Assembly (NCBI GenBank): GCA_026874595.1
Contig: CM049320.1
Coordinates: 23,323,714 to 23,387,713, forward strand
DNA from: Sipunculus nudus
Taxonomy: Eukaryota > Annelida > Sipuncula > Golfingiida > Sipunculidae
Direction: 5' to 3'
DNA length: 64,000 nucleotides
The notes beneath the pieces were generated by a model. That model made no database searches. It was not told where the DNA came from and worked only from the letters and a program-made list of their open reading frames with translations. The stretch's first letter is position 1. Each line of letters starts with the position of its first letter. Both the position numbers and the translations under genes were made by a program. This document shows positions 47,701 to 60,908 of the stretch, piece after piece.

Positions 47701-50700
47701 CTTTTCATCAGAAGTATTACTGCATTTAAAGTAATATCATGGCAAGTACCAAGCATCACCTGCACATAGTCTTTTAAAATATTATATTTTTTTAATAAAA
47801 CAGAAGTTTTAGACCATATATTTTGCACAAAAGTGCATTCCCAAAAGAGATGGTTCATAGTTTCTTCCTCTTCCTTACAAAAAGTACAGTTCTTATCTTC
47901 TTTTATTGAAATTTTACTAAAATTGGGTTAAATGTCAAGCATCTGTGCAATATACCAAGTTGAAATATCTTAACTTTGTTGATATTGTATTTCTATAAAT
48001 GTTTTCAAAACCTCTCCTAACTAAATCCTCCTCTATACCTAATTCGCTCTTCCATTTCATGGTGGATTTCAGGGGTTTAACACACTTCTACGTTATCAAT
48101 TTTTTATAAACATACTTTGACAATTTCTTTTGTTCCAATAAAAGCTCATATTTGGGTTTTTTTCCTTATTAATGTCTGAAAGTGTATCTAACATTTTTTT
48201 CCATTTTTGTGGAATTGCATTCAAGAGGCTTATATAATGCATATAATTACACTTACAGTGAAATTTGTCTTCTAGTTCTTTAAACGTAAAAGATTGAAGC
48301 CTTCTGTTTTGCTTGTAATTATAGATAAAATTTCAATTCCCAGATTTAAGTCGTTTATAGAAGGCACAATGTCCATTGATTTTAATATTTGAGTTAAACC
48401 AAAGAGACTGAGTAAATATGTTATTTTATTTACCTCTTCAAAATTATATGCACACCAGGCTTCGATAACATTAAACCAAAAAGGCGATTTGTATCTGAAA
48501 ACATGTGCATCTTGCGGTTTCAAGGTTACAAAGACAGATAGATAAGTCAGTTCTTAGCATCTCTAAGATAACAATATATAGTTTACTTGAATGTGATTAA
48601 TTTTTTATCGTTTTATCCAGTTGATTTTTAATGCCTTTTCTTGTGATATTACGTCAGTCATACCTATACCACCCTCTTTTTTGGAGGCTATCAAAGTTTC
48701 TCTTATTATCCGTTTTCTACCTTTTGATCAAACAAAATCTCTTATTAACTTATTTAATGTTTTGGAATTGATTACTTGGGGAAGGAAGGACGGAAAATAA
48801 GTAAACAATTTTAGAAAGAATCTGAGAATTCAGAATTGTCACTTTACCATATGGTGTTGATAATCTATTTGACCATAGTTTTAGAATGTCTTTTATTTTT
48901 TCTAGTTTTCCCCCATAATTAAGACTAATCAAATCTTTTGTATCTTTTAGGCAATTAGGTTAAGAAAAATAGGTTTTTCAGTATTGACTGTATACAAACC
49001 TGCACATATGGGGCAGCAAGTGTTAGAGATCTGAACCTTTCTCTTGCATGCAAGCTTTGGACATTTCGTTCTTTGACAACGTGCTTTCCCTTTCTGAAAA
49101 CAAAGACGGATATAATGAAAAAAATAATACCTCAATGACAAAGATTATCGATTTAGCTTTCTTCGCAGAGTTAATTTATCATTTACAAGGTTTTCAAACT
49201 ACCTTGAATTCGTTCTTTAATCCACCACTGCATTTTCAAAAAGGTTTTATTTATATATATATATATATATTTTACTTCTCTTGGTATACATTATAATATC
49301 ATTTATTATAAAAGAATCCAATATTTCTCTAAATGATAAACGGGTATTTCTTTTCAAATGTAATGCAATAAAATGGCCGTTTTTATAATCGCAAGAGCAA
49401 TTTTTTGAATGGCCGATGACAAATAGGCATGCACAATTCGGATAACTATGACGCTATATTTAAATTGAATGATTAATGTTCCTTACCCCCTGTAAAATAA
49501 AGTATGTGAGTGTAAGAAATTACACTTACTCTACAGAGGCACGTGACACACTTGAGCGTTCCAAATGGTTCCACCCTGGGGTTCCATCGAGCCCCGTTCG
49601 GATACTCCAAACCACGGAACTTACAATCTGAAAATACAGAATGGTCACGTGATGTCATATGCAATCACTGATTTATTCAATTGTTCAAATGTTACTTTGA
49701 AAGTTAAAAAAATCGAACACAACAAATAGTTAATATCACAAAATTCTCATTTAACGTGATACCCTCGCGATACCTTTCACTTAAACAGATTGTGAATGAA
49801 TGAATAAAATATTTATTCCTGAAATAAGGCCTTATGCCTAAAGATTCATCGATGTTAACATTTTTACAAAACACATAATAATACAGGTTTAAAACAGAAA
49901 ACTGGTGGTATACGTACAGTGTAAATATTGTTATAAGAACTTATATAATCCATGCACATTGCAGTTAAACAAGGAATCGTTCCAAGATAAGCACCATATA
50001 CATGGTACTGATAAGAAACGTATATTGCCTTTGTTGGAATAGCACATACGTTCTCTCAAGTTAAATAGACTGTATACTCACTACCATATTTCAACGTTCT
50101 GTCTTTTAACATTTTCTCACTATTCTTTTTCCTCGGGTCATAATCCTCTGCGAGAAACAAAAGATGGATCAGTTTATGTGGCATACATAAATATGGCCAT
50201 AAAAATAAAACGTTGCATATTTTATTAAGTATTTCGAAGTTTTTACAGATTAGATAAACTATCAATTAGAACATGTTCATGCATGTAATATTATCTAAAA
50301 TAGGTAAAATATATCTGTTGACACAATAATCGTTATTAGCTTCAGTTTTGCTTTTATCCGGGTAACGGTATTAGAAATAAGATCAATATTTTCAGACCGA
50401 GTTATTTCTTTGAATATCCACATGAATACAAAGAGATGCTAGAAATATGAAAAATAAGGTCCATCTTTGCTACCTTTTAAAAATGAAACCCCCTGAGACA
50501 TTATGGTTTCAAATCATGACTTAGTTCTAAATCATGACCGTGGTCTAAACTGGAGGTATAAACTTGCAGATTTACAAGATGTTTTATAGGTAGCGTTAAT
50601 GTGAATAAATTTCCTTGTTTTATAAGCATGGACTCACTTGGACATGATTTACAGCAGTCAGTGCCGTTCTTTCTTGACGCCATTGATTCTGGACAGTCGA

Positions 50701-53700
50701 GGGGAGGACACGTTATCCTTGTACAGTTGTACGGACTATTACCTCGCTGGAACACAAACAAAATTGACTGTATACATTCTACTACAAACCGTTGTACGAA
50801 CAAATAGAAAAAAAAATGTTTCATCATGCGAAATATTTCTGTACGAATAATTCGTACATTAATTAGAAGATCTTATTTAGATGTATGTCGGTTTTCAAAC
50901 CGCTTAGTAAAAAAACAGGGTAAATACTATCATGCGAATTGTGCTGTACGAAAAGCTAGAGGATTAATGAAAGTTTAAAGCTCTGCCCTTGTCATTTATA
51001 GGAAACAAAGAAATATATGATTAAGCGCAAGATAGTCCCTGGAACATGCAGAAATGTTCGTTCCTTTTCATTCAAGCTCCAGCAGATCCTTCCATTAGAT
51101 TTTCTGACGACTACTGACTTTTGTAATTTGCTCTACGGGATTTATTTTTACTTTTTTCTTTCAATACGTCCTCATTGATAAAATTGCAATTGTAAAACCG
51201 TACATATAGGCAGTGCAAAACATTTGTTGCGTCATGTATATTATCGCTGGTAATAATTAAATTTATATTCTGAACATTAAAATAGATAAAATAATCATTC
51301 CATCACAGAAGTAATTGCATTTGGATTTAATAACAATTTGTTTCGAAGAGATGTCAGGTTTTCCTCTGAACTTGACCCTGGGCCTTCAAGTATACTTTAT
51401 TTGGTCTAAGTTTATATCGATTTCTTGAGTCGTTTTGCTTACCGAACATGAGCAGATTGCACACTCTACATAGCCGAATGGTGGAACGTACGGATGCCAT
51501 AGTGTACCAAACGTGTGCCAGCGTTTGTCCCCGTTAAAGAAACACTTCTCTTTACTGGGAGTCCCTTCTGAAATATTATAATTATCATATATAAACTCTT
51601 CATCTATATGCATATAAACATTTTCAAGGAAGCGAGGAAACATCTCCAATAATTTTTCATTAAAAACTATACACGAATCAATTTATTTTTTTCAATGTTT
51701 TATTCTACATGATTTACCAATAACTTTCTTTTAAATGCGTCCTTCAAAAAGTCCTTGAAAAAGTTCGCCTACTCCGATTGTCAATCAGTCAAAGCAGATT
51801 TCCCTGATGTTTGTATTGTATGTTAAGGAAATATCCCTATAATATAATCCCTTATTTATTAAAGGTGACGCTGAAATAAGTAGGGTACACATTTATTAAT
51901 GTGAGAATGCAACTACCTTTTTCCTCACTTATATTATCTCACATAAATACTTATAAATATTAATACAAATTATGCAAAAAAAAAACTTATATATATACCT
52001 TAGCTCGACATTTATCAAAATCATAAGGCAACTGAAAGCTAATATATGTGTAAACAGGAATCTGTTTGTTTTCTGATCAAGTCACTCAAATACAGAAAGA
52101 GAATATTTCTTCAGCAGCCATTAGATGATGCCTTATACTGCGCATGTCCGATGACCCCGTATACACTCACTGATGCATTGTGGGCAGCAGTCTCCCGGAA
52201 CTTTGACTGGACGATCACATTTTGGTCTTGGACACTGCACGTCATGACAAACAACTTGGCCATTCTGTGGAAAATAAAATAAATATCATCATTCATCAGT
52301 CTGAAATAGAGTAAAGACATACTTTAATTTTCTTTCCTGGTGCGCCTAAACAGATCTGTAAAGAAACGGCTCAACTGTAGAGCCTCAAGCCTCACACCGT
52401 GCAACTGTTTAAAGGGGCCCAATCACCTATAAAGCATGTTGAGATAACACGAAAAACAGCTTCTTCCCTTTAAAATAAATCTATACCTGCCAAAATATTG
52501 CCTTGAAACCGTTTGCTTACTCCTGTAAACGAGTGTTAAAAACAGTGAACCGGGCGCGATCGCAGGTGTAAACATAAACACAGTGCGTCGGGCCGTGTGC
52601 TTTGCGGAGCCACAACACATGCCAATCAGGAGATGCCCTGACTGACTTGGCTAAAATAATGTAATACATGTTCCCGCTAGCTGAAACTCCTCTTAATTGG
52701 ACCTCCGGTCACGCGGCCTTGTTGTGGTAAACAGACTGTGTTTACCAACACGGAGGGCTATAACAAGGTGTTAAACAGTCGTATGCGAGGAAATGAGACT
52801 GTGCTAGAATGATTTTGCTGGGATAATTTTGTATAAAGCAAAACTGAACTAATAGTATGAAATAATAGGCATTATATTGCTCCTGATTATGTCCCTTTAA
52901 CTTCTATCTACGGTTTCCAAAGCTGCGACACTTTAAATATTTTTTCCCTCACAAAACGCTGCGATATTCGTAAGCAATCTCCGATGTTTAGGTATCAAGC
53001 TTTGCCAGAGCTACTTCAGCCGGATGAATTATGTACGTGCATGGGTGCGTGTGTTTGTGTGTGTACTCTAGCTGTGTGAACTGTGTGTTTTTTCACGTGA
53101 CTGTACCTTGCAGCTGCACGTGCTGCAGCTATTCTTAGGATGTTTAGGGATCCAGCTGTCCCCGAGCTGGTACAGTCGTCCGTTATCTTTACATCCTGTG
53201 AAGCCCGTCGAACCGTTCGTGTGAACGCCACCTACCGGCGTGTCGTCTAGTATGTCGTTGATGGACGGACGCCGGGCGTCAAGTTTATAACACTTGTTGC
53301 TGATTTCAACCTGAAGAAAAAATCATATTCCTTGTAATTTTTGGTTTTTACCTTTGTTCAGAATCGGTGTTGCTTGGCTATGTTCTGGTGACATAGTTTT
53401 ATATTGCGCACACACTTATTTTCGCATAAAATAGAAATTTTAATATATTAAACAACACAAAATAGGTAAAACATATGTAGGAAACTTTCTTAGGACAAAG
53501 CTACTTCTTGCCGATTTGATCACTTTTACCTCTTGTTTAATCTAACAAGGTGATCGATACCAATATTTTTTCCCATTTTTCGAAAATTGACTCGATCTAG
53601 GTGCGGTACATACAGAGCGAATTCGAGGTCGTATTATCTCACTGACTATTCAAATGTAGCATTCTTCAAGAAAAAACATTTATCACATTTTTTCACTGAA

Positions 53701-56700
53701 TTTTAAAAAAAAACATTAATTGGTTTCTTTCGAACTGTCTGTATCATGCAGCCAGATACCTATACGGGAATAAAACGTGTAGCGAAAAAATGGTGCGCGT
53801 GAACGTTACCGCAAGCGGGTCGTATAACTGTCATCATGGTTCATAACTCATTTGATCAAAATGGGAAAATTTTATCAAAATTTAAATAATTACTCTTTGT
53901 CATTGCTATTCTCCAGCAGAGTCAGATATCGGTTTGAGTAGCAATATTTCCTGCCTTCTTGCCTCCCTCACGGTAAACATCTTCCCTATAAACATTTTAG
54001 TTGTGTTTTACCATAATACACGGGTATGATTGCTAATATTTATTTTCTTTATCATAAAACATTCTATTCAAATAGTAAATTTTACAAGGAGTTAATTAAT
54101 TACACTTTCCATATATTTCCCTCCGCCGGGAAGGTATGCGTTCATCCCCGTTCGTGTGTGCGACTGTGCGTGTGTGTTTGTTCACAACACATAATCGATT
54201 AGATCTTGGTGTGAATCTGACACATGATCCGGATTGAGGAGCGTTATCAAGGAATATTCACAAATGTAGAGTCACTTAAGCACGATTGAACCTAGGTATA
54301 TGGGCCGAATAAGTGAACGCAAACACGCTTTTTGGAGCATCCCACAATAGACACCCCTTTATGGCGGAGGCCAGCATTCCATAGAATGCAGATTTCAAGT
54401 TTATATATGCAGTACGACAGTAAAGAAAGAAATCACTTAGAGTAACAGTACTGTACCTGAGCACTGATCTCTCCTGTGGGTCTGGCCTTAGTCGCCACCA
54501 CCAGTATTGCCGTTCCCTGCCCCAGGGCTCGGTACAAGTTTTCCGACAGCTCGCTCAGCTGGCCCAGCAGCTGAAAGTAAACAGTCCGCCTGGTAACACT
54601 CGGTTTGTTTATTCCTTGACCGACATATACTGGGAACGCAAATGTAAGGCAAACAATACGGCACTGCTAGCTGTATATTTCATCTCTACCCTTTCTGTTT
54701 CTTTCCTTTTTTTATAAATTATTTGATAACTGAACAATAATTTGATTTAATGCACCATCAAATAAATAATATTCACCTGATTCGAGTTATTTATCTATTT
54801 ATTTTTCCTGAAGTAACACAATATTTAACTGCGTCACCGATTAAATACCAATTACCAAGTTCATTTTATAATATTATTCAACTTATTTATACAATGATTA
54901 ATTGTTCAGAAAAGACTCTTTTCCAAGAGTTCGATGATTAGTTCACATAATTAGTTTACCAGATGCCACATTTCGGGGGAAAAAATCACATATTTAATAT
55001 ATTATTGCGAAGGCGGAGGTAATTGTGCTCTATCCAGTGCTCTCTAGTTTATCATAAGAAAACATCTCCTAACCCTTCCTTCCGTCAGATCTCCGAGCTT
55101 CTCCACGTAATCCGTCCTTTTGGTGATGATGTCATAATTAATCGATCTCATCTTAAGAAATACGCCCACGCTGCCTCGTTCTGACCGCTCGTATCCTGAC
55201 GTCACAACTTGATAATGGAGAGTACAGCCGTCCTTGATTGACAGCCAAGCCACGCCTCCTGCTTCTGTAGTTACCCCTCTTTTTCCGTCTCTGGCTCCCG
55301 CGAGGATAAAATTATTTTCTGGACAAAACAAATTATTACAATCGATGTTATTTATCACTCAAAAAATAGTTCATTAATATTCAAAGACTATTCATACGAA
55401 TCGGTAAGGAAAAAGATGGTATTTTTTATAAGAAAGGATTTATAATATTAAAGCTTCATCACGAATAAAACAACGCTAAAATATGATTTTAATATCTAAC
55501 AGCCTGTTTCAACCGTTCCACTGGTGTGGCCCGAGGTCAGTTAATTATCCCCCACTGTTTGCAAACTTCCTCTCTTGCAGTGCCGCACAACGAGCTTCGT
55601 ATAGGCGCAGCCATTTTTGTTTACACGCTGAGCCAATCAGATTTCCTTTTACGAGCTACGCTTGGCGCAGTCATCGCTGTTTACACGCTGAGCCAATCAG
55701 ATTTTACCTCTACTAGCCTCAAATTTTTGGGTGTTTGACAGCTTGTCAAACCTGAAGAATCCTTCCAGTTCTCACAGCGTGTGAGTGGAAGGTTCCCGGG
55801 AAGTCACGCGCTGTGTAGCAGAGCAGCAGCACCAACGCCCCCTCAGCGCCGAACGCCCAAAACCCAAGCAACCAGCATGCAAACAGTATGGCACTAGTTT
55901 ACAACCTTTACTACGAATGATGACAGAGCCATCGTTGTTTTCTTCATTTGTCGAATTAGCAGAAGTATCTTGGACGTTAATGCCCGGACGAGTATATTCG
56001 TTGCACTTACCTGACCTAGGTTGAAACATTGCGTCATAGAGCAGCTCTGTCAGACGCCCCCGGAGAACGCTCTTGGAGTGACCTTGACGACCCAGGTTCA
56101 GGTACATCTGACCTAGCAGTAACCTGTGAAGCTGAAGAGCGTCGGCTCTCTTACAGGTAGCGCTTACCTGTAACCAGCAGTAAAGATATATTTACTATTA
56201 CATTTTGAGGTTTCTACATTGGTGTTCGTAAATCGATGACTGCAGTCCTGTAAATAAGTATATGACATATATATCTTAAAGATATATACCGATTCATAAA
56301 ACCAGACATATTAAATATACATGGAATATAGTGGGGTTTTTTTTCCTTAAGATATAACGGGGTATCTTTCAAGATTTCGTTCTGAAACCGTTTGCTCAAA
56401 TCAAGATTTTTTTTAAGCTTCCATGCCCCCCCCCCCTGTTACTTCTGTGTTTCTTCTCTCAAGTTTCTTCTTGCAAAGTTGTGGTATATGCACAAGATCG
56501 AAACTCTGGTTACGTAGTCTTGTTGTCGTATTAAAATAGATACGAATGGACTGTATTTATTTATTTACTGTTGTTACAAGATTAGTATATAGCTGTATTT
56601 TATTACGTGTATGTAAATCATATATAACGGGTGTTACAGAATGGAATGCTTAATTGAGCATCCTGGTTATATCTTTGTATTATATTTACTATTTACTACA

Positions 56701-57228
56701 TTATATAACCTCTTTGCCCTGCCCTGTTATGTTCCAGTATCGCACGTGTACCCCGACCATTCCTATTGTGCACCCGAGAACAATAGGATCAGTGTCAGTC
56801 TTTCACATGCCCCCCCCCCCCCCCGACCCGAATCGCACAAAGCATAATCTCGTAATCTCGTATAGTCTCGGCTTTTCAAACCACGACGTTAGCTTCATTC
56901 TATCCACATTCACCTGATGATCGGGTCGCATCCCGTGAAACAGTCTGTTGTGAATTAACAGTGTTGTTTTTCTTCAGAGTTATATATATATATATATATA
57001 GAAGGTAGTGTTACGCTCCGATGTAAAGTGCTCTATGGCCTACAAACTAGACCAGAGCGGTATAACTCTGAAGAAAAACAACACTGTGAATTCATAACAG
57101 TCTGTTTCACGGGATGCGACCCGATCATCAGGTGAATGTGGTTAGAATCTAACCACATTCACCTGGTGATCGGGTCGAATCCCGTGAAACAGACTGTTGT
57201 GAATTAACAGTGTTGTTTTTCTTCAGAG

Positions 57229-57293
<65 letters not shown>

Positions 57294-59502
57294 TCATGTA
57301 TCTATGTTCCCATGCCTATATATAAAGTAAGTGAAATTAGATAAATATAAAACTTACGCTAGCAGTAAAGTTCTCGCTCTGTGGGTTGAGCGTTCTGGAT
57401 ATCTTACACAGCCGCTCTGCTCGCCCGGTCTTGGGTTTCTCGGCCTCGATGGTCAGATAGTTGAGAGGTGACACTAGCCCTGCCACGTCCACCTGTCGTA
57501 AGGATAACATTAATACACATCAGGGTATCATGATAGGGCTTATGTCATGGCAATCCAAATCCACACGCATAAGTACAAACAAACCCACTCCCAGGCATGC
57601 AGTGGCGTCAATTTATCTTAAAGGGTCGGGTATAGGGTGGGGGTGGGGGATTACTCGCTCGCTGGCTTTGGAGGGTAATAAAAATTGGGACAACTTTTTT
57701 TTAATAAACATACATATATAACAATTAAGTATAAAGTTAAAAAAAAGTAGTATTTTTCCAGTATATGTTAATTCTAAAGCAGGTTTAGATATATAATATC
57801 TTATAGTAAACCCATGCAGAAATTGACCCAAAGTCTATAATTCTAATTATTAATATATTTAATTTCAAATAAGTAAATAATATAATTACTACATGAATAT
57901 CAGAAGAGTGATCAGATTGACACCCCCCCCCCCCCCCACCCATCCTAAGAAGGGGGAAGATAAATACCCCCCACCCCGTATTAACGACCCTGACTATACA
58001 GGGTCGCATATAGCTTTGAAGGTTGTTAGATAGATAGCAGTGGCGGATCCAAGGGGGGACACAGGGGGCGATCGCCCCCCCCCCCCCTAGAATTTTTTCA
58101 GGCTCATGAAAATTGCAAATTGTATCAAGGTTTTGTGGGAAAAGGTACCTTTTTTACCTTGCCTTAATTAACTTCTTGGCAGTGAAATATTACATCAAGA
58201 TTTCAGGATAATCGGCACTGCATTAAACACACACGGAACAAACAGTACCAGAAATAACAACTTGTCACATGAGTAAATGCCCAAGGAATAAAGTCTTATA
58301 TCTCCGATACTGTGTCCACTTGAAGCTAGTCCTTGTACTGGCAGCGCTGGAAGATAAAGTCCAATACACCAGTGTCAGGACCATTCGTATACCAGCAAGT
58401 CATGAGGTATTACAAGGTGACAAATGGTTAACTTTTAGAACTTTTCAGACAAACTGAAGTGATTAAGGCCTATATTCTAAAACTTTTGCTTTGTTTCCAA
58501 TTTATCAGAAACCAAAAAGTCTGGTTTAAGTGCCCGAAAATGCTCAAATTTGATTTCTTAATCATCATGTCTTCAAAAAAAAATTTCTCACTGCATGTGT
58601 GAGGGGATAACCCCTCCCACACCCTCAATACAACAAGTAGAAGTGCCCGAAAATGCTCAAATTTGACTTCTTAATCATCATATCTTCAAAAAATTTTCTC
58701 ACTGCATGTGTGAGGGGATAACCCCTCCCACACCCTCATTACAACAAGCAGAAGTTCCCCAAAATGCTCAAAATTGACTTCTTAATCATCATATCTTCAA
58801 AAAATTTCCTCACTGTGTGAGGGGATAACCCCTCCCACACCCTCAATACAACAAACAGAAGTGCCCGAAAATGCTCAAATTTGACTTCTTAATCATCATA
58901 TCTTCAAAGCATTTCCTCACTGTGTGAGGGGGACACACCCTCCTCCCTAGGGCGCTACGCGCCCTCGTCCACCATGGAAGCTATAGAATCTGACCCGTTG
59001 CCCCCCCTAACAGTTTGTTCTGGATCCGCCACTGGATAGAGGGTAGGAGTGGGTATATAGCCTATAGGAGGAAGTGTTATAAAGTACCATTCCAAGTAAG
59101 TACTGATTGACAGTATATACTATAGACTAAGTATATGTGCTCAGCTGGAAAATGTTCAAGGCGAAAGTACAACTTGATTCAAGATTCCCGAAACAAAACG
59201 TATTGCCTATATATATATTCACTGCGTGGCTGTATAATGAAGGGCGACACCATATGATGAGAATGGTGGCGATGAGTATCAGGGTTCTCCACTTCCGGAA
59301 ATTAAAGAGAGGTATACAGGAAGCGGGCCAGTCATCGACGAGCTCTCATTGGCAACAACTTTAACGCTCTTTTCATCATTTCATGCGTCATTTCATCATT
59401 ATTGCACCATTTTGTGCGGGGAGGCAATCTCTTTTGCAATTTATATAGGGAGGCGGCCCACCTCGCTGTCTAAACGAATGGGGTATACCCTGATATAAAT
59501 AT

Positions 59503-59576
<74 letters not shown>

Positions 59577-60801
59577 CTGCGAATGATCAGCGTCCTTCCT
59601 CTTGCTGGACCACACAAAAGCATTTGACACAATATAGATCGTACTACACTATATATATACTGAACATAATTCATGCTCTTGCCAAGTTGGTGTTCCAGAT
59701 ATCCCTTAGTTCGTGTTTTTTTTTTTTTCAAGATATCTCGCAATCAGGATGCTGAGAGCTAATGCTGCGGAAACAGGTACATCCCAGAGGCTTTTCCGTG
59801 CGTGGTGCTATGCCACAAGGGTCGTGGTTTGTCCTTCTGTGTATATGTCAGTGCACCATGTTAAAAATCGAGGAGTCTTTAGTAAACAGATGACAGTGCG
59901 ATATCTGTAGTCATCGACACAGCGGAAGACAGCCGATACAGCAACTTCGTAGCCAGAAAAAAAAAAAAATACCGCTCCACACGCGTAAAGCATCACGCAA
60001 TGCAATTCTAATCTCAGCGGAACCATATGAATTCTTGAAAAAAAAAAGCTTTCAAGCTACTTGGCGTGTACATAAATATATTTATATACTGTTGGTACTT
60101 ATGCTTATTTTATGCAATTAAACATCAACGCTTGCTGCAGTTTCATCAATACATAATCTATTTATCTATATGTCTATCTATCATTCAATCGTTCTGTCGT
60201 TAAATCTATATTCGTTCTCTCGTTCTTTCATTAAATATATCGTTCTGTATCTATTTAGGCCTATCTATTGATTTTTTTCGTTCTATCTATCGTTCTAACT
60301 TTAACGTTCTATCTATCGTTTTATCGTTCTATCGTTCGTTAAATGTTGACAGACTGATATGAATTAAGCCCTCCGAGTCCTCCAGTTTGATCAAAGGTCT
60401 TAAATTAGAATCGTTCCCTGGGCGCTTCCTGGGCGTTAATTTTTTACTGAAATGGAAGACGCAGATGCACAACACTTAGGCGGGTATATCGGTGAACAGG
60501 CACAACAGCTCAGACCACGCCCACCAGGACATTCCAAGTTGGTATCGCCAATATTACTGAGACATACCGTTATCGACCATCGTTAAATTAAACTATATCG
60601 TATATCGTTCTATATCTAGTGTAAACCAGGTTAGTTTTTTTTTGTACTTTTTGCGCAATCCTACTAGCAAACAAACAACATTCCTAAAAGACAGCGGCGA
60701 AGACATAACCTCCTTGGTGTGGGTACATGTTAGTGAAAGAAATATGACCACGTAATTCACAAAAAAACCCTGTTAATTAATCAACAAAGTGTAACACAAT
60801 C

Positions 60802-60855
<54 letters not shown>

Positions 60856-60868
60856 TAATAAAAGGTCT

Positions 60869-60908
<40 letters not shown>

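Larger units (their letters stand above)
57062..57232. repeat. Near-perfect 85-bp inverted repeat carrying two hammerhead motifs
   Basis: Arms 57062-57146 and 57148-57232 meet at a single base (GTTAGA-A-TCTAAC) and complement each other apart from a few substitutions. The outer edge of the right arm touches a (TA)n array. Confidence 0.9.
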
